A DNA stretch of 47,405 nucleotides, taken from contig JAFIFY010000006.1 in the NCBI GenBank assembly GCA_020831765.1, positions 1-47,405 of the forward strand. Reading direction: 5' to 3'. Below, in pieces: positions 1 through 10,629 of the stretch (positions within the stretch are counted from its first letter, which is position 1; each line of letters begins with the position of its first letter). The position numbers and the translations under genes are program-made. The notes beneath the pieces were generated by a model. The model searched no databases, was not told the origin of the DNA, and worked only from the letters and a program-made list of their open reading frames with translations. Origin of the DNA: Phycisphaeraceae bacterium (GTDB taxonomy: Bacteria; Planctomycetota; Phycisphaerae; Phycisphaerales; Phycisphaeraceae).

Positions 1-148
1 CTGGCCCGCCAACCGCACCTGGGCCCACATCCGCCCCAGCAACACCGAACCCATCCTCCGCATCATCGTCGAAGCCCCCACCGAACCCCAAGCCACCCAA
101 ACCGCCCAACAACTCCAACAACACATACCTTCGGGCGCCACGGGTTGA
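1..148 (+). CDS. Phosphoglucomutase/phosphomannomutase family enzyme, C-terminal end (partial)
   Basis: Reading in the frame that starts at base 2 gives 48 residues and a TGA at 146-148. They contain WAHIRPSNTEPILRIIVEAP, which matches the C-terminal phosphate-binding loop (RxSxTEPxxR) of the alpha-D-phosphohexomutase superfamily (phosphomannomutase or phosphoglucosamine mutase). These enzymes move phosphate between C6 and C1 of hexoses for envelope sugar synthesis. The catalytic part lies outside the window, so substrate cannot be told. The tail after the motif is rich in Gln and Thr. The last residues (SGATG) and the stop are read through the first hairpin repeat at 139-166. Codon use is odd: all 6 Gln are CAA, all 3 Glu are GAA, and most third bases are C, unlike genes further right. 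Confidence 0.8.
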   Translation, partial: WPANRTWAHIRPSNTEPILRIIVEAPTEPQATQTAQQLQQHIPSGATG

Positions 149-170
149 CCCAAAGCGCAACCCGTGTCTT
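133..170. repeat. Hairpin repeat, copy 1
   Basis: CACGGGTTG (139-147) and CAACCCGTG (158-166) form a perfect 9-bp inverted repeat with a 10-nt loop. It overlaps the stop codon of the phosphohexomutase gene. It is flanked by GGGCGC on the left and a C-rich stretch on the right, as in copy 2. Confidence 0.75.
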
Positions 171-182
171 CCCCCCCTCTCC

Positions 183-220
183 GGGTGCCACTGGTTGTCC
201 CGAAGGGCAACCAGTGTCCC
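183..220. repeat. Hairpin repeat, copy 2
   Basis: CACTGGTTG (189-197) and CAACCAGTG (208-216) form a perfect 9-bp inverted repeat. The loop holds CCC-GAA-GGG, which can extend the stem, and GGG at 183-185 can pair with CCC at 218-220. It begins 50 bp after copy 1. The two copies differ at one stem pair (G-C against T-A), and the change is compensated on both arms. Confidence 0.75.
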
Positions 221-242
221 CCCCCCCCCCCCCCCCCCCCCC
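218..242. repeat. Homopolymer run of 25 C
   Basis: Bases 218-242 are all C, followed by GGCGGGGGC. On the minus strand this is a G25 run, able to form a G-quadruplex and prone to slippage. It directly abuts hairpin copy 2. Its true length may be uncertain because such runs are error-prone in sequencing. Confidence 0.9.
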
Positions 243-464
243 GGCGGGGGCTTATCCGGCATCGCATGCGGGTCCATCAGGTCCGGATCACTCCAGCCGG
301 TTGAAGTCGATTCACGGTCAGGAGGGTTTTGTTCGCGCACGTGCGGGATTCTACGTCCACGCTCAACACCCGGCGCGCAGATCCATGATCATCCTGAAGA
401 AGGGACGGAGTAGCCGTTCACCTTCGAACAAACTCAAGGCGGGGCATCGGGCCGATCGGTCGAA
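243..464. other. Intergenic stretch, no gene seen
   Basis: Between the C run and the end of the M48 protease gene. Short reading frames cross it, but none has recognisable protein content or a ribosome binding site. No RNA gene, promoter or clear terminator was recognised. Confidence 0.5.
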
Positions 465-1340
465 TCACGGCCTGTGCCGGGGAGGAGGCAGAGCACGAAG
501 CGGGGCCAGAACGTTCTGCTGAAACCGGTCTCGCCCCACGATCAGGCCCTGCCCGTTGATGAGCTCGGGATGCTGCTCCTGGATGAGCGCTCTGGTTTCG
601 GCGATTCGGCGATCGGTGGTCGGGTGCGTCGAGAGCCATTCCGGTCCCGCGGCCCCGCCCTGGAGCGATTTGAGGATTTCAAAAACCTCGATCAACCCCT
701 CCGGATCGTAACCGGCGCGGGTCATGTACCGAAGTCCGAGTTGATCGGCCTCGAGCTCGTGGCTTCGGCTGAAGGACAGGGCAAAGACGGTACCTCCGAC
801 CTGTGCGCCCACGCCAATGCCTCGCAGGACATCACTGTCCTGAAGCTCTCCGAAAACACCGATCATGGTCACGACCCCGGCGATCGCGTACTGATTGGAG
901 ATAATTCTCGCCGAATGCCGGCCGGTGACATGACCGGCCTCGTGGCCAAGGATGCCGGCAAGCTGGGCCTCACTGTTCATCCGACTGAGCATGCCACGCG
1001 TGATGAAGACTTTCCCGCCGGGAATGGCGAATGCGTTGACCGTGGCCGAGTCAAGGACAATGAACTCCCAGGGCACATCCCACGGTTCGGGATCCAGGCG
1101 GGTCGCTTCCACGATCTTGGCCCCGACGTCGCGAACATAATTGCGGATCTGGGCCGACTGAATCTCGCCGCCGTAACCGGCCACGAACTCATCGCGCGCC
1201 TCGGCGCCGAGCCGAACCTCCTGATCACGACTGATCATGATGAACTGACTACGCCCGGTCGCCGGGACCGTGCCGCATCCGGCAAGCCACGGGCTGACCG
1301 CCAGAACCACTATCCACAACCACGACCATTTTCTTGACAT
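465..1340 (-). CDS. M48-family metalloprotease, lipoprotein
   Basis: Predicted zinc endopeptidase of peptidase family M48 (Ste24/HtpX/LoiP-BepA type), 291 aa, probably acting on misfolded envelope proteins from a lipid anchor. A signal peptide with lipobox L19-A-G-C22 is visible. The zinc motif HEAGH is at 133-137, followed by GRHSARI, and the distal LEADQLGLRY segment supplies the third ligand region (ExxxD). The ATG at 1340 is chosen because AAGGAG lies 8 nt upstream and the lipoprotein signal starts there; an upstream ATG would add 29 unlikely residues. It is the last gene of a minus-strand run and is separated from bioB by 175 bp. The family is clear; the substrate is unknown. Confidence 0.9.
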   Translation of the reverse strand: MSRKWSWLWIVVLAVSPWLAGCGTVPATGRSQFIMISRDQEVRLGAEARDEFVAGYGGEIQSAQIRNYVRDVGAKIVEATRLDPEPWDVPWEFIVLDSATVNAFAIPGGKVFITRGMLSRMNSEAQLAGILGHEAGHVTGRHSARIISNQYAIAGVVTMIGVFGELQDSDVLRGIGVGAQVGGTVFALSFSRSHELEADQLGLRYMTRAGYDPEGLIEVFEILKSLQGGAAGPEWLSTHPTTDRRIAETRALIQEQHPELINGQGLIVGRDRFQQNVLAPLRALPPPRHRP

Positions 1341-1466
1341 GTTCGGCTCCTTTATCAGGAAGACACCGGGCCGCCCCGTATAACGCAATATCATAACCTG
1401 TCTTGCGACATGGTCTGTTTTCTGCATGCATTCAAGCCCGTGCGATTCACCCCTTTAGCCGGAACA

Positions 1467-1493
1467 TTGCCGGGAATCGCGGCTTCCGGGCAA
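1467..1493 (-). terminator. Stem-loop downstream of bioB
   Basis: TTGCCGGGAA (1467-1476) and TTCCGGGCAA (1484-1493) form a 10-bp stem with one mismatch and a 7-nt loop. It lies just past the bioB stop on the transcribed strand. No U-tract follows, so its role as a terminator is inferred. Confidence 0.35.
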
Positions 1494-1515
1494 CTTGAAC
1501 GCGACAGGGCGTACA

Positions 1516-2625
1516 TCAGGCGTTGGTCAGGATCGGCAACGACAGGTCCGTGGGCTGCGCCGCCATGGCCGGGAACTCCACCTCTTGCTCATCGTAGGTG
1601 ATGCACTTGAGGCCCAGATCCCGGAACATCTGATGGTCCAGCTTCGGATCCCGATTAAAGGTGGTCAGGTAGTTGCCGATCATCATGCTGCTGGCACCGG
1701 CGAAGAAGGACCAGCTCTGCATATCTCGAAGAATCTTGCCCCGCCCGCCGGCGATTTTCAGTTCCTTGTCCGGCAGGATGAAGCGAAAGATCGCCACGAT
1801 CTTGAGCGCTTCCATTGGCTCGAGCTCTTCGCCTTTCTCGCCCATGGGCGTTCCCTCGATGGCATAGAGGAAGTTGATGGGAACGACATCAGCGCCAAGC
1901 TCGCGGATGTCCATCGCCATGTCCAGCCGGTCGTCCCAGTTCTCGCCGAGACCGAAGATACCGCCGCAACAGAGACTGAGCCCGGCGGACTTGGCCCGGC
2001 GCAGCGTGTTGAGACGGTCCTCGTAGCTGTGCGTGGTGACGATCGAGGGAAAATGGCGGCGGCTGGTTTCGAGATTGTGGTTGATCCGCTCCACCCCCAT
2101 ATCCACAAGCCGCCGCACCTGGTGCTCGCTCAGTTCGCCAAGTGTGGCGCACGGTCGGATTTTGCCTTCACTGGCCAGCTTGCGGTAGTACGGTTCCAGC
2201 CGGTCAAGCTCGCTTTCCGTCGGACCGCGCCCGGCATTGACCACGCCGAACGAACCGGCCATGTTGTTGATCGCATCGTCCGTGACCGATTGGATGTCAT
2301 CGATCTCCGCGCGGCTGGGCGTGACGTGGGTCTTGTAATGCTTGCTCTGCGAGCAGTATGCGCAATCCTCGCTGCACGCGCCGACCCGACCGGCGATGAT
2401 CGAGCACAGCTTGGCGTTGGGGCCGACATACCTCACTCGGATGCGATTGGCCCAATAGAACAGGTCATAAAGCTCCTGCCCGGAAGCGGAGGTCAACTCC
2501 ATCGCTTCCTCACGCGTGATCGCATGGCCGGCAAGCACCCGCTGGCCCAGTTCGAATATTCGGTCGCCCAGCGGCGAACAGCCCGGACCCTCGTGGACGG
2601 TTTCGACAGTCTGCTTTTGAATCAT
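1516..2625 (-). CDS. bioB: Biotin synthase
   Basis: Radical SAM enzyme that inserts sulfur into dethiobiotin, the last step of biotin synthesis; 369 aa. The [4Fe-4S] motif C84-SED-C88-AY-C91 sits in the typical context followed by SQS. Downstream are CATLGELSEHQVRRL, INHNLETS and CCGGIFGLGEN, which carry the conserved cysteines that bind the sacrificial [2Fe-2S] cluster, and KIAGGRG, which holds its arginine ligand. ATG at 2625 is preceded by GAGGA about 7 nt upstream. No other bio gene lies in the window, so biotin genes are scattered here. The N-terminal extension of about 15 residues is slightly longer than usual. The assignment is firm. Confidence 0.95.
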   Translation of the reverse strand: MIQKQTVETVHEGPGCSPLGDRIFELGQRVLAGHAITREEAMELTSASGQELYDLFYWANRIRVRYVGPNAKLCSIIAGRVGACSEDCAYCSQSKHYKTHVTPSRAEIDDIQSVTDDAINNMAGSFGVVNAGRGPTESELDRLEPYYRKLASEGKIRPCATLGELSEHQVRRLVDMGVERINHNLETSRRHFPSIVTTHSYEDRLNTLRRAKSAGLSLCCGGIFGLGENWDDRLDMAMDIRELGADVVPINFLYAIEGTPMGEKGEELEPMEALKIVAIFRFILPDKELKIAGGRGKILRDMQSWSFFAGASSMMIGNYLTTFNRDPKLDHQMFRDLGLKCITYDEQEVEFPAMAAQPTDLSLPILTNA

Positions 2626-2798
2626 GACTCATCCTCGTTCAAGTCGCCTTCAGCGATGGATGCCGTGCCTCGCGGGGCGTGGTGGACGCAGCGCGGCAAG
2701 CCATTGGAGAAAAACGGATATTTCAGCCCGATAGTCTACTTCGATCTGGATCGCCTGACAATGCCCAATCGGCAACACGCTCAATCAAAAGACCCTTA

Positions 2799-3656
2799 TC
2801 ACGACTTGTCCGGACGATACTCGATCACCTGCTCCATCTTCCGTCGAATCCGCTTTCTGAGTTTCCGGCGATCGCTTTCAATCCGCTCCACGGCCTGGTC
2901 CACGAACTCCGACAGACGGCGGCCATCCTCAGTCGTCACCAGATCGCGCAAACGCTCCTGCAAAAGGTGGCGATCCCGGTCCTCGCCAAGTTGATCGCCC
3001 AGCTTGGACAGCGCCCGAGCCGATTTGGCGCCCGACCCACGATCCTGACCCAGAAAACGGCACTGGATCAACGCCGCCTTGACCCGCTTGCGCAGGTCGT
3101 GGGCCAACTCGGTCTCCCATTGCCTGGTCAACTGGCGGCAGTCCCGCCGCGCTGAGGCCAGATCGCGGCAATAGGCGCGGAAGAGCAGCTTCGGACCCGC
3201 TCCATCGGCATCCAGTCGTTGAACACAATCCTCGGCCTCTCCCAGTTGCCTGAGAACTTCACTGAGCGAAACCTGCCGCCCGCGCAGACGAAGCTTCTCC
3301 CGCTCGACCCGGAGACAACCCGCAACGGCATCGTACGAGGCGGCATCCAGGGATTGGAGATCATCAGCCAGCTTCTCCCACGTCCGAATACAGACATCGG
3401 CATCCCGCATGGATGACAAAGCGCGGCCGACATCACGCAGACGCCGGTTCGCCGCCCTCGCCGTCGCATGAGACCCCGACGGCCGGAGCAGCCGGAGCAA
3501 CGCCCTGGCCTGTTTGATCAGTTTCCGAGCCTCGTGAACCCCGGTCTCGCTCAGGGGCGATCGCTCCTGGCCGCCCCTCAGGTGCGACCGCGCCCGCTCG
3601 ATCCGTTCGCACAACGACGCTGCGATATCGGGCCGGGTTGTCGCGGTTGCACTCAT
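2799..3656 (-). CDS. CHAD domain protein
   Basis: 285 aa, all-helical, with the conserved-histidine alpha-helical domain: VHEARKLIKQARALLRLLRP, followed by RRLRDVGRALSSMRDADV, and a second half-repeat with HDLRKRVKAALIQ. CHAD proteins bind inorganic polyphosphate and are often found on polyphosphate granules (family knowledge). No CYTH domain is fused and none is adjacent; a polyphosphate kinase is encoded 28 kb away. The ATG at 3656 is preferred over an upstream in-frame ATG because the CHAD domain begins soon after it and a TAAAAT box lies 8 nt before it. The gene follows the histidine kinase by 71 bp on the same strand. Confidence 0.85.
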   Translation of the reverse strand: MSATATTRPDIAASLCERIERARSHLRGGQERSPLSETGVHEARKLIKQARALLRLLRPSGSHATARAANRRLRDVGRALSSMRDADVCIRTWEKLADDLQSLDAASYDAVAGCLRVEREKLRLRGRQVSLSEVLRQLGEAEDCVQRLDADGAGPKLLFRAYCRDLASARRDCRQLTRQWETELAHDLRKRVKAALIQCRFLGQDRGSGAKSARALSKLGDQLGEDRDRHLLQERLRDLVTTEDGRRLSEFVDQAVERIESDRRKLRKRIRRKMEQVIEYRPDKS

Positions 3657-3664
3657 CGCCCCGT

Positions 3665-3670
3665 ATTTTA
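3665..3670 (-). promoter_or_regulatory. -10-like box before the CHAD gene
   Basis: TAAAAT on the minus strand (five of six bases match TATAAT), ending 8 nt before the chosen ATG. No convincing -35 was found. If used, the transcript would be almost leaderless. Confidence 0.35.
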
Positions 3671-3727
3671 CCGCACCGCAATGGCGTCGGATGTCCGGGT
3701 GTCCGCGTGAACTTTCATTCGCGCAAG

Positions 3728-6040
<2,313 letters not shown>

Positions 6041-6196
6041 GGGGGCAAGCTCTTCCGATGAAATATATCTTCAGGAATACCACTTCATCGGGATTTCCTT
6101 CCGGACAGTTGAGTCGGGATTAGGCAAACGGGCCGCGACGGTGCGCATCCGGCCGCCTTTGGAACAAGCTGGTCGTAAAGTGAAGCACGAAGTGGA

Positions 6197-8308
6197 TTAC
6201 TCGGGCCGCGATCCGCTCGATTCGCCGTTTTCGGCATTTCCGGCATCATCCCAGACCACAACCAGCAATCGGTTTTCCGATTTCAGCGGTTGATCAAGAT
6301 TCGGAGGGCAGTCCACGGTGCCGTCGGCATGTTCGACCGCGATCACCTGGGCGTTGTAGCGCTGGCTGAACTGACAGGCCCGGAGCGACTGCCCGAGAAC
6401 ATCCACGGGAACGAAAAGTCGCTGCACACGGGCCTGCTTCTGGCCACGTCCACCGATCAGAAACTCGTTGAGTCGCAGGTCCGGCTCAATGGCGGTCAGG
6501 GCATCGCTTTCCTCAAAAACGGCCGAGCGCGTCCGTCCGAGACGCTCGCCCATGGCCTGGACAACCCTGGCGCGGCTGAACATGCCGTGCCAGACCCCGC
6601 CCCGCCCCCCGCTGAAGACCGGGATCGCATCATGTTCGCCGCGGTTGAACGCCTCCAGGGCCGCATAGACATCTTCATCCGGCTCGACATGCTCGAACCG
6701 GTGGGCGGCGATATCCGAAGCAACCAGGATCGAAGCGACCTGACCCGACTCCATGACCCGGCTCAGGTCCGATGCCGAGATCAGGCCATACAGCCGGCCT
6801 TTACGCGCCACGGCGATCACCGGCCGAGTGCCCGGCTCGATCCGGCGGATCACCTCATCCAGCCCCGTGTCCGGATCCACCGTCGTCGGCCAGTTGGCTT
6901 CCATCAATTCGCTGACCTTCCAGGACTCGAGCACATTGATCATCGGATCGGCCGCGTGGACCGGCGAATCGGTGTGCGTTCGGACCTGCTCGCGGTTGAG
7001 CCCGTGCCGCCTGGCAATGATGTAGCTGATGATGCAGGCCAGCATGAGCGGCGCGATCAGACCGTAGCTTCCGGTCATTTCCATGATCATCACCATCGCC
7101 GCCAGCGGCGAGCGCATGGTCGCGGCGAAGAAGGCGGCCATCCCGACCGGCACCAGTCCCTGACGAAGATTCTCATCCAGGCCGCCGGGAACCAGCGCCA
7201 TGCCGGCCGAACCCACCATCAGGCCCGCGACGCCACCGATAAAGACTGATGGACCCAGAACCCCGCCCGGCGCGCCGCTTCCCACGGTGAAGGCCGTCGC
7301 CAGGCACTTGGCCACGAGGATCAGGGCGCACAAACCCGTCAGGCCCAACCAACTCAGCGACGCACCCTCGAACAAGCGCTGATCCAGCCCCGCTTCGATG
7401 AAGAAATACCGACCGTCCATCACCTGGGGGACCAGGCACGCCAGAGCGCCCGTCGCCAGGCCGCCCAGGCCGGCGGTCGCCCAGATCGGCAGGCGGCTGC
7501 GCGGCACCAGAACACGTTCCACCCAGCCAAACATGTAAAAGAACATGATCGCCGAGACGCCGCACACGACACCGAGAAACGAATACCAGATCAGATTCAC
7601 CGGCGCAAAGAACGTGATCGAGTCCACCGCCAGCATCGGCCCCTCATAACCCCAGAACGACATGTATACCGAGTAGCCGATCACCGAGGCCACGAACGAG
7701 GGCACGATCGCATCGGATTCAAACTCCGGCTCCCGGTAGAGGATGCTGGTGGCAAAAAGCGCTGCGCCCAGCGGGCATCGAAAGATGGCCCCGATCCCCG
7801 CGGCACAGCCTGCCAGAAGCAGAATGCGACGCTCCCGAGGGCTCACGCCCCAGACCCGCCCGAGCGTCGAACCCACCGCGGCACCCAGCGCCGCGATCGG
7901 ACCCTCCGGACCCGCCGAGCCGCCCGTTGAGATCACAATGGCGGAGCCGCCGGCTTTCACCGTCGGCACTCGCATCGGCATGTGTCCCAGTTGCCGGTGA
8001 AAACTGTGGGTCAGCGTGTCGACGCCATGGCCACGATTGCCGTGGGCAAGCCAATGCACCAGAAAGCCCGCCAGCGTCGCCCCAACGGCGGGCATGAGCA
8101 GGACCTCCCAGTTGAACTGCAGAACCTGGGCCGTGCCCTGGTGCGTAAACCTGCCCACCAGAACATCATAAAGCGAGTGTATCGCCCACTCCAGACACGC
8201 CGCCGCCAGTCCGGCGGCCAAGCCGACCACCACGGCCATGCTCAAGCGTCGAACCCACTTGAACGCTGATCGACCCAGAAAATCCTGCAAAAGGCCATGT
8301 TCGGCCAC
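6197..8308 (-). CDS. ClC-type chloride channel/transporter with CBS pair and C-terminal regulatory domain
   Basis: 703 aa. About ten membrane segments fill residues 20-430. The selectivity motifs GSAGPEGP (with the gating Glu of the GxEGP motif) and GSGAPGGVLGPSVF are both visible. Two CBS domains follow (about 460-580: LMEANWPTTVDPDTGLDEVI; VASDIAAHRFEHVEPDEDVYAAL), then a C-terminal segment FVPVDVLGQSLRACQFSQRYNAQVIAVEH resembling a TrkA-C (RCK_C) domain. CBS domains usually sense adenosine nucleotides. Whether it is a channel or a Cl-/H+ antiporter cannot be fixed from what was read here. The start is GTG at 8308 with GAGGT about 7 nt upstream. It stands 156 bp ahead of the histidine kinase on the same strand. 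Confidence 0.9.
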   Translation of the reverse strand: MAEHGLLQDFLGRSAFKWVRRLSMAVVVGLAAGLAAACLEWAIHSLYDVLVGRFTHQGTAQVLQFNWEVLLMPAVGATLAGFLVHWLAHGNRGHGVDTLTHSFHRQLGHMPMRVPTVKAGGSAIVISTGGSAGPEGPIAALGAAVGSTLGRVWGVSPRERRILLLAGCAAGIGAIFRCPLGAALFATSILYREPEFESDAIVPSFVASVIGYSVYMSFWGYEGPMLAVDSITFFAPVNLIWYSFLGVVCGVSAIMFFYMFGWVERVLVPRSRLPIWATAGLGGLATGALACLVPQVMDGRYFFIEAGLDQRLFEGASLSWLGLTGLCALILVAKCLATAFTVGSGAPGGVLGPSVFIGGVAGLMVGSAGMALVPGGLDENLRQGLVPVGMAAFFAATMRSPLAAMVMIMEMTGSYGLIAPLMLACIISYIIARRHGLNREQVRTHTDSPVHAADPMINVLESWKVSELMEANWPTTVDPDTGLDEVIRRIEPGTRPVIAVARKGRLYGLISASDLSRVMESGQVASILVASDIAAHRFEHVEPDEDVYAALEAFNRGEHDAIPVFSGGRGGVWHGMFSRARVVQAMGERLGRTRSAVFEESDALTAIEPDLRLNEFLIGGRGQKQARVQRLFVPVDVLGQSLRACQFSQRYNAQVIAVEHADGTVDCPPNLDQPLKSENRLLVVVWDDAGNAENGESSGSRPE

Positions 8309-8669
8309 GATCTACCTCGATTCCGTCACCCGCGGCGACCACGCCCCGCGACCATCAGCGTCACACCCGTGGCCGACCAACGACCCCAAACTTATCCAAC
8401 CCGCATGGTTATGGTCAACCGAACTCCCCCAATCCGCCCAACCATTCTTGGCCGATCGATCCGGTCCCGACGGTCGCGGAGCGCGACGCCAGAAGATTCG
8501 AACAACAAAACCAACTGGATTCACGCCAAAGCGCGGGTAATATTCTGCTTCTCAGGACACCAAGCCGCTCGAGCCCTCATTCCGCGACCGCCAGGATAGA
8601 ACACGCCCAGGCTGGTTGACCCAGTGGATCGGGTTTCGCGAGCGGCCTCAGCAGAAAGGATGGCGGAAG
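8309..8669. other. Divergent intergenic region between ClC and cyclophilin genes
   Basis: 361 bp with no supported gene. It must carry promoters for both divergent genes. TAATAT near 8540 is a possible -10 for the plus strand, but no matching -35 was identified. A GTCGCG-GAG-CGCGAC hairpin lies at 8473-8487. Reading frames that cross the region lack protein-like content. Confidence 0.4.
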
Positions 8670-9728
8670 ATGAGGCAACGAGTTTCAGTGTTGGCCCTGA
8701 TCGGGGCACTGGCGGTTTCGGTAAGCGCTGCCCAGGCCGCGCCCGGAGGCAACACCATTGTCCGCATGGAGACGGATTTTGGTCCAGTTCATCTTGAGCT
8801 CTTCGACCACATTACCCCCCTGACCGTCCAAAACTTCCTCAGCTACGTCAACTTCGAGTGGGACGGCGATGTCTTCTCGGTCTACGACGGCGCCCTGTTT
8901 CATCGACTCATCCACGACTTCGTTCTTCAGGGCGGCGGCTTCTACTTCATCGACGGACACGGTGCCGTTGAGGTTCCAAAACTTGATCCGGTACCTAACG
9001 AGCCGTACCTGTCCAACGTTCGCGGCACGGTGGCGATGGCCAAGCTCGGCGGAGACCCCGACAGCGCCACCAACCAGTTCTTCTTCAACCTTGGCGACAA
9101 TTCGGAGAACCTGGATTTTCAAAACGGCGGCTTCACCGTCTTCGCCCGCGTCATCGGCAACGATATGGATGTGATCGATGTGATCGCGTCGCTGGATACT
9201 TTCAATGCCAGCAATGTTCATCCGGCATTTACGGATATCCCCCTGATCGAAGATGATGGTTCGCTCTTCGTAACCGGTTCATGGGTCGTGAAGGTTGTCG
9301 AAGACTATTTTGATCTGAATGAATCCGGCAGCGTGAACTTCGACGATGTTGATGCCCTGTTCGCCGCGATCATCGGCGGGTCAATGGACCCGAGATTCGA
9401 TCTGAACCGCGATGGGGTCATCGACATCGATGATGTGGATTTCTTGCTCAACAGCGGCATGGGCAAGCTGCGCGGCGACCTGACCGGTGATGGACGCATC
9501 GGCCTGCGGGATGCCTTTATCCTCATGGAGAATTTCGGCCCGCAGAGCGCTGGCTACGCTCAGGGCGACCTGATTGGAGATGGCACGGTCGGCGATCTGG
9601 ACCTCGCCGTGATCCAAGCCGCGCTTGATGGTGGCGGACCGGCGGCGACCAGTGTGCCCGAGCCGGCATCGCTCACGCTTCTGGCCATGGGCGGCCTCGC
9701 ACTGCTGAGACGTCGCGGCGTGCGCTGA
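8670..9728 (+). CDS. Exported cyclophilin-type peptidyl-prolyl isomerase with dockerin-like repeats and PEP-CTERM tail
   Basis: 352 aa. A signal peptide (cleavage near AQA-APGG, residue about 23) leads into a cyclophilin domain (about 28-200) with LFHRLIHDFVLQGG and NQFFFNLGDNSENLD, the family's catalytic and binding strands. It then carries four D-x-N/T/I-x-x-G calcium-loop motifs (DLNESGSVNFDDVD, DLNRDGVIDIDDVD, DLTGDGRIGLRDAF, DLIGDGTVGDLDLA) resembling dockerin type I. The tail VPEPASLTLLAMGGLALLRRRG is a PEP-CTERM sorting signal: PEP motif, membrane stretch, arginine cluster. The protein is probably processed by exosortase and displayed or released. ATG at 8670 is chosen because the signal peptide begins there and a GGCGGAAG purine run precedes it; an upstream in-frame ATG at 8616 has no support. 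Confidence 0.9.
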   Translation: MRQRVSVLALIGALAVSVSAAQAAPGGNTIVRMETDFGPVHLELFDHITPLTVQNFLSYVNFEWDGDVFSVYDGALFHRLIHDFVLQGGGFYFIDGHGAVEVPKLDPVPNEPYLSNVRGTVAMAKLGGDPDSATNQFFFNLGDNSENLDFQNGGFTVFARVIGNDMDVIDVIASLDTFNASNVHPAFTDIPLIEDDGSLFVTGSWVVKVVEDYFDLNESGSVNFDDVDALFAAIIGGSMDPRFDLNRDGVIDIDDVDFLLNSGMGKLRGDLTGDGRIGLRDAFILMENFGPQSAGYAQGDLIGDGTVGDLDLAVIQAALDGGGPAATSVPEPASLTLLAMGGLALLRRRGVR

Positions 9729-9796
9729 TCCCAGACCCCGACTCACTCACCAGCCCTCATCGCCGCGGGCGGTCGATTGCCCCCGACTTCATCCGG

Positions 9797-9834
9797 GGCT
9801 AACCTCCCAGACATGGGCTAACCTCCCAGACATG
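9797..9834 (+). repeat. 19-bp perfect tandem duplication containing the start codon
   Basis: The 19-mer GGCTAACCTCCCAGACATG occurs twice back to back (9797-9815, 9816-9834). Each copy carries a TAACCT box, then 7 nt, then ATG. The first ATG opens only Met-Gly-stop; the second starts the hydrolase gene. Confidence 0.9.
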
Positions 9835-10629
9835 ATTGAAGCGGAATTCCATCCGTCCGATCGAGCCGATCCGGCCGTGACCATCGTGCTGCTCCACGGC
9901 ATCCTGGGCCGTGGGCGGAACTGGTTCGGCATCGCCCGGGCGCTGGCCCAGGCCGATGCCGGCGTTCAATGCGTCGCCCTTGATCTGCCCGCCCACGGCG
10001 CTTCTCCGGCGATTGAGCCTCACACCGTCGAGCATGCGGCCACGAGCATCGCCCAATGGATTCAAGCTGAAATCGCGGGCCCGGTCATGCTCGCGGGCCA
10101 TTCCTACGGCGGCAAGGTGGCCATGGTCGCCGGGCCGAAACTGATCGACCAGCTTGCGGCGCTGTGGATCATCGATGCCACACCCGACCCGGTTCCCGAT
10201 GGGCAGGGACCATGGCTCGTGCTCGATGCCCTCGAACACGTTCCCGGCCCGTTCTCGACTCGTAAAGAGGCATCCGATCAACTGCGGCAGGCCGGATTGC
10301 CGCTGGATGTTGCCCAGTGGCTGGTGGGGAACCTGACGATGGACGGGGATGTCTACCGATGGATGAACGATCACGCCGCCATCCGAGCCTATCTTGACGA
10401 TTACGGACGCGTCGATCTCTGGGCCGAGCTTGAGTCCACCGCGCAATCGCGGCCGGTCGGACTGATCCATGCCCAGCGCTCGAATCTGCTGACCCGCCAG
10501 GCGTTGGAGCGGCTGGATGCACTCAGCCGGACCACCGATCTCAAGGTTCACGCACTCGATGGCGGACACTGGATTCATACCGAAAAGCCCGACGACGTGG
10601 TGAACCTGCTGGCCGGTTCAATCCCGTAG
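9832..10629 (+). CDS. Alpha/beta hydrolase (YbfF-like esterase type)
   Basis: 265 aa, soluble. The alpha/beta hydrolase fold is visible from VLLHGILGRGRNW (oxyanion HG motif, 20-32), DLPAHGAS (51-58), the nucleophile elbow GHSYGG with Ser91, and the catalytic His near 246 in DGGHWIHTEKPDDV. This layout resembles small acyl esterases such as YbfF; the substrate is unknown. The start ATG at 9832 ends the second copy of the tandem duplication; no Shine-Dalgarno is present (the upstream bases read CCTCCC). The gene converges on the fluoride channel gene, with a 38-bp gap holding half of a 7-bp inverted repeat. Confidence 0.85.
   Translation: MIEAEFHPSDRADPAVTIVLLHGILGRGRNWFGIARALAQADAGVQCVALDLPAHGASPAIEPHTVEHAATSIAQWIQAEIAGPVMLAGHSYGGKVAMVAGPKLIDQLAALWIIDATPDPVPDGQGPWLVLDALEHVPGPFSTRKEASDQLRQAGLPLDVAQWLVGNLTMDGDVYRWMNDHAAIRAYLDDYGRVDLWAELESTAQSRPVGLIHAQRSNLLTRQALERLDALSRTTDLKVHALDGGHWIHTEKPDDVVNLLAGSIP

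Noticed and set aside
1495-2994. Long plus-strand frame (499 codons) opposite bioB
   Set aside because: Opposite strand of an unmistakable biotin synthase; no start signal or motif.
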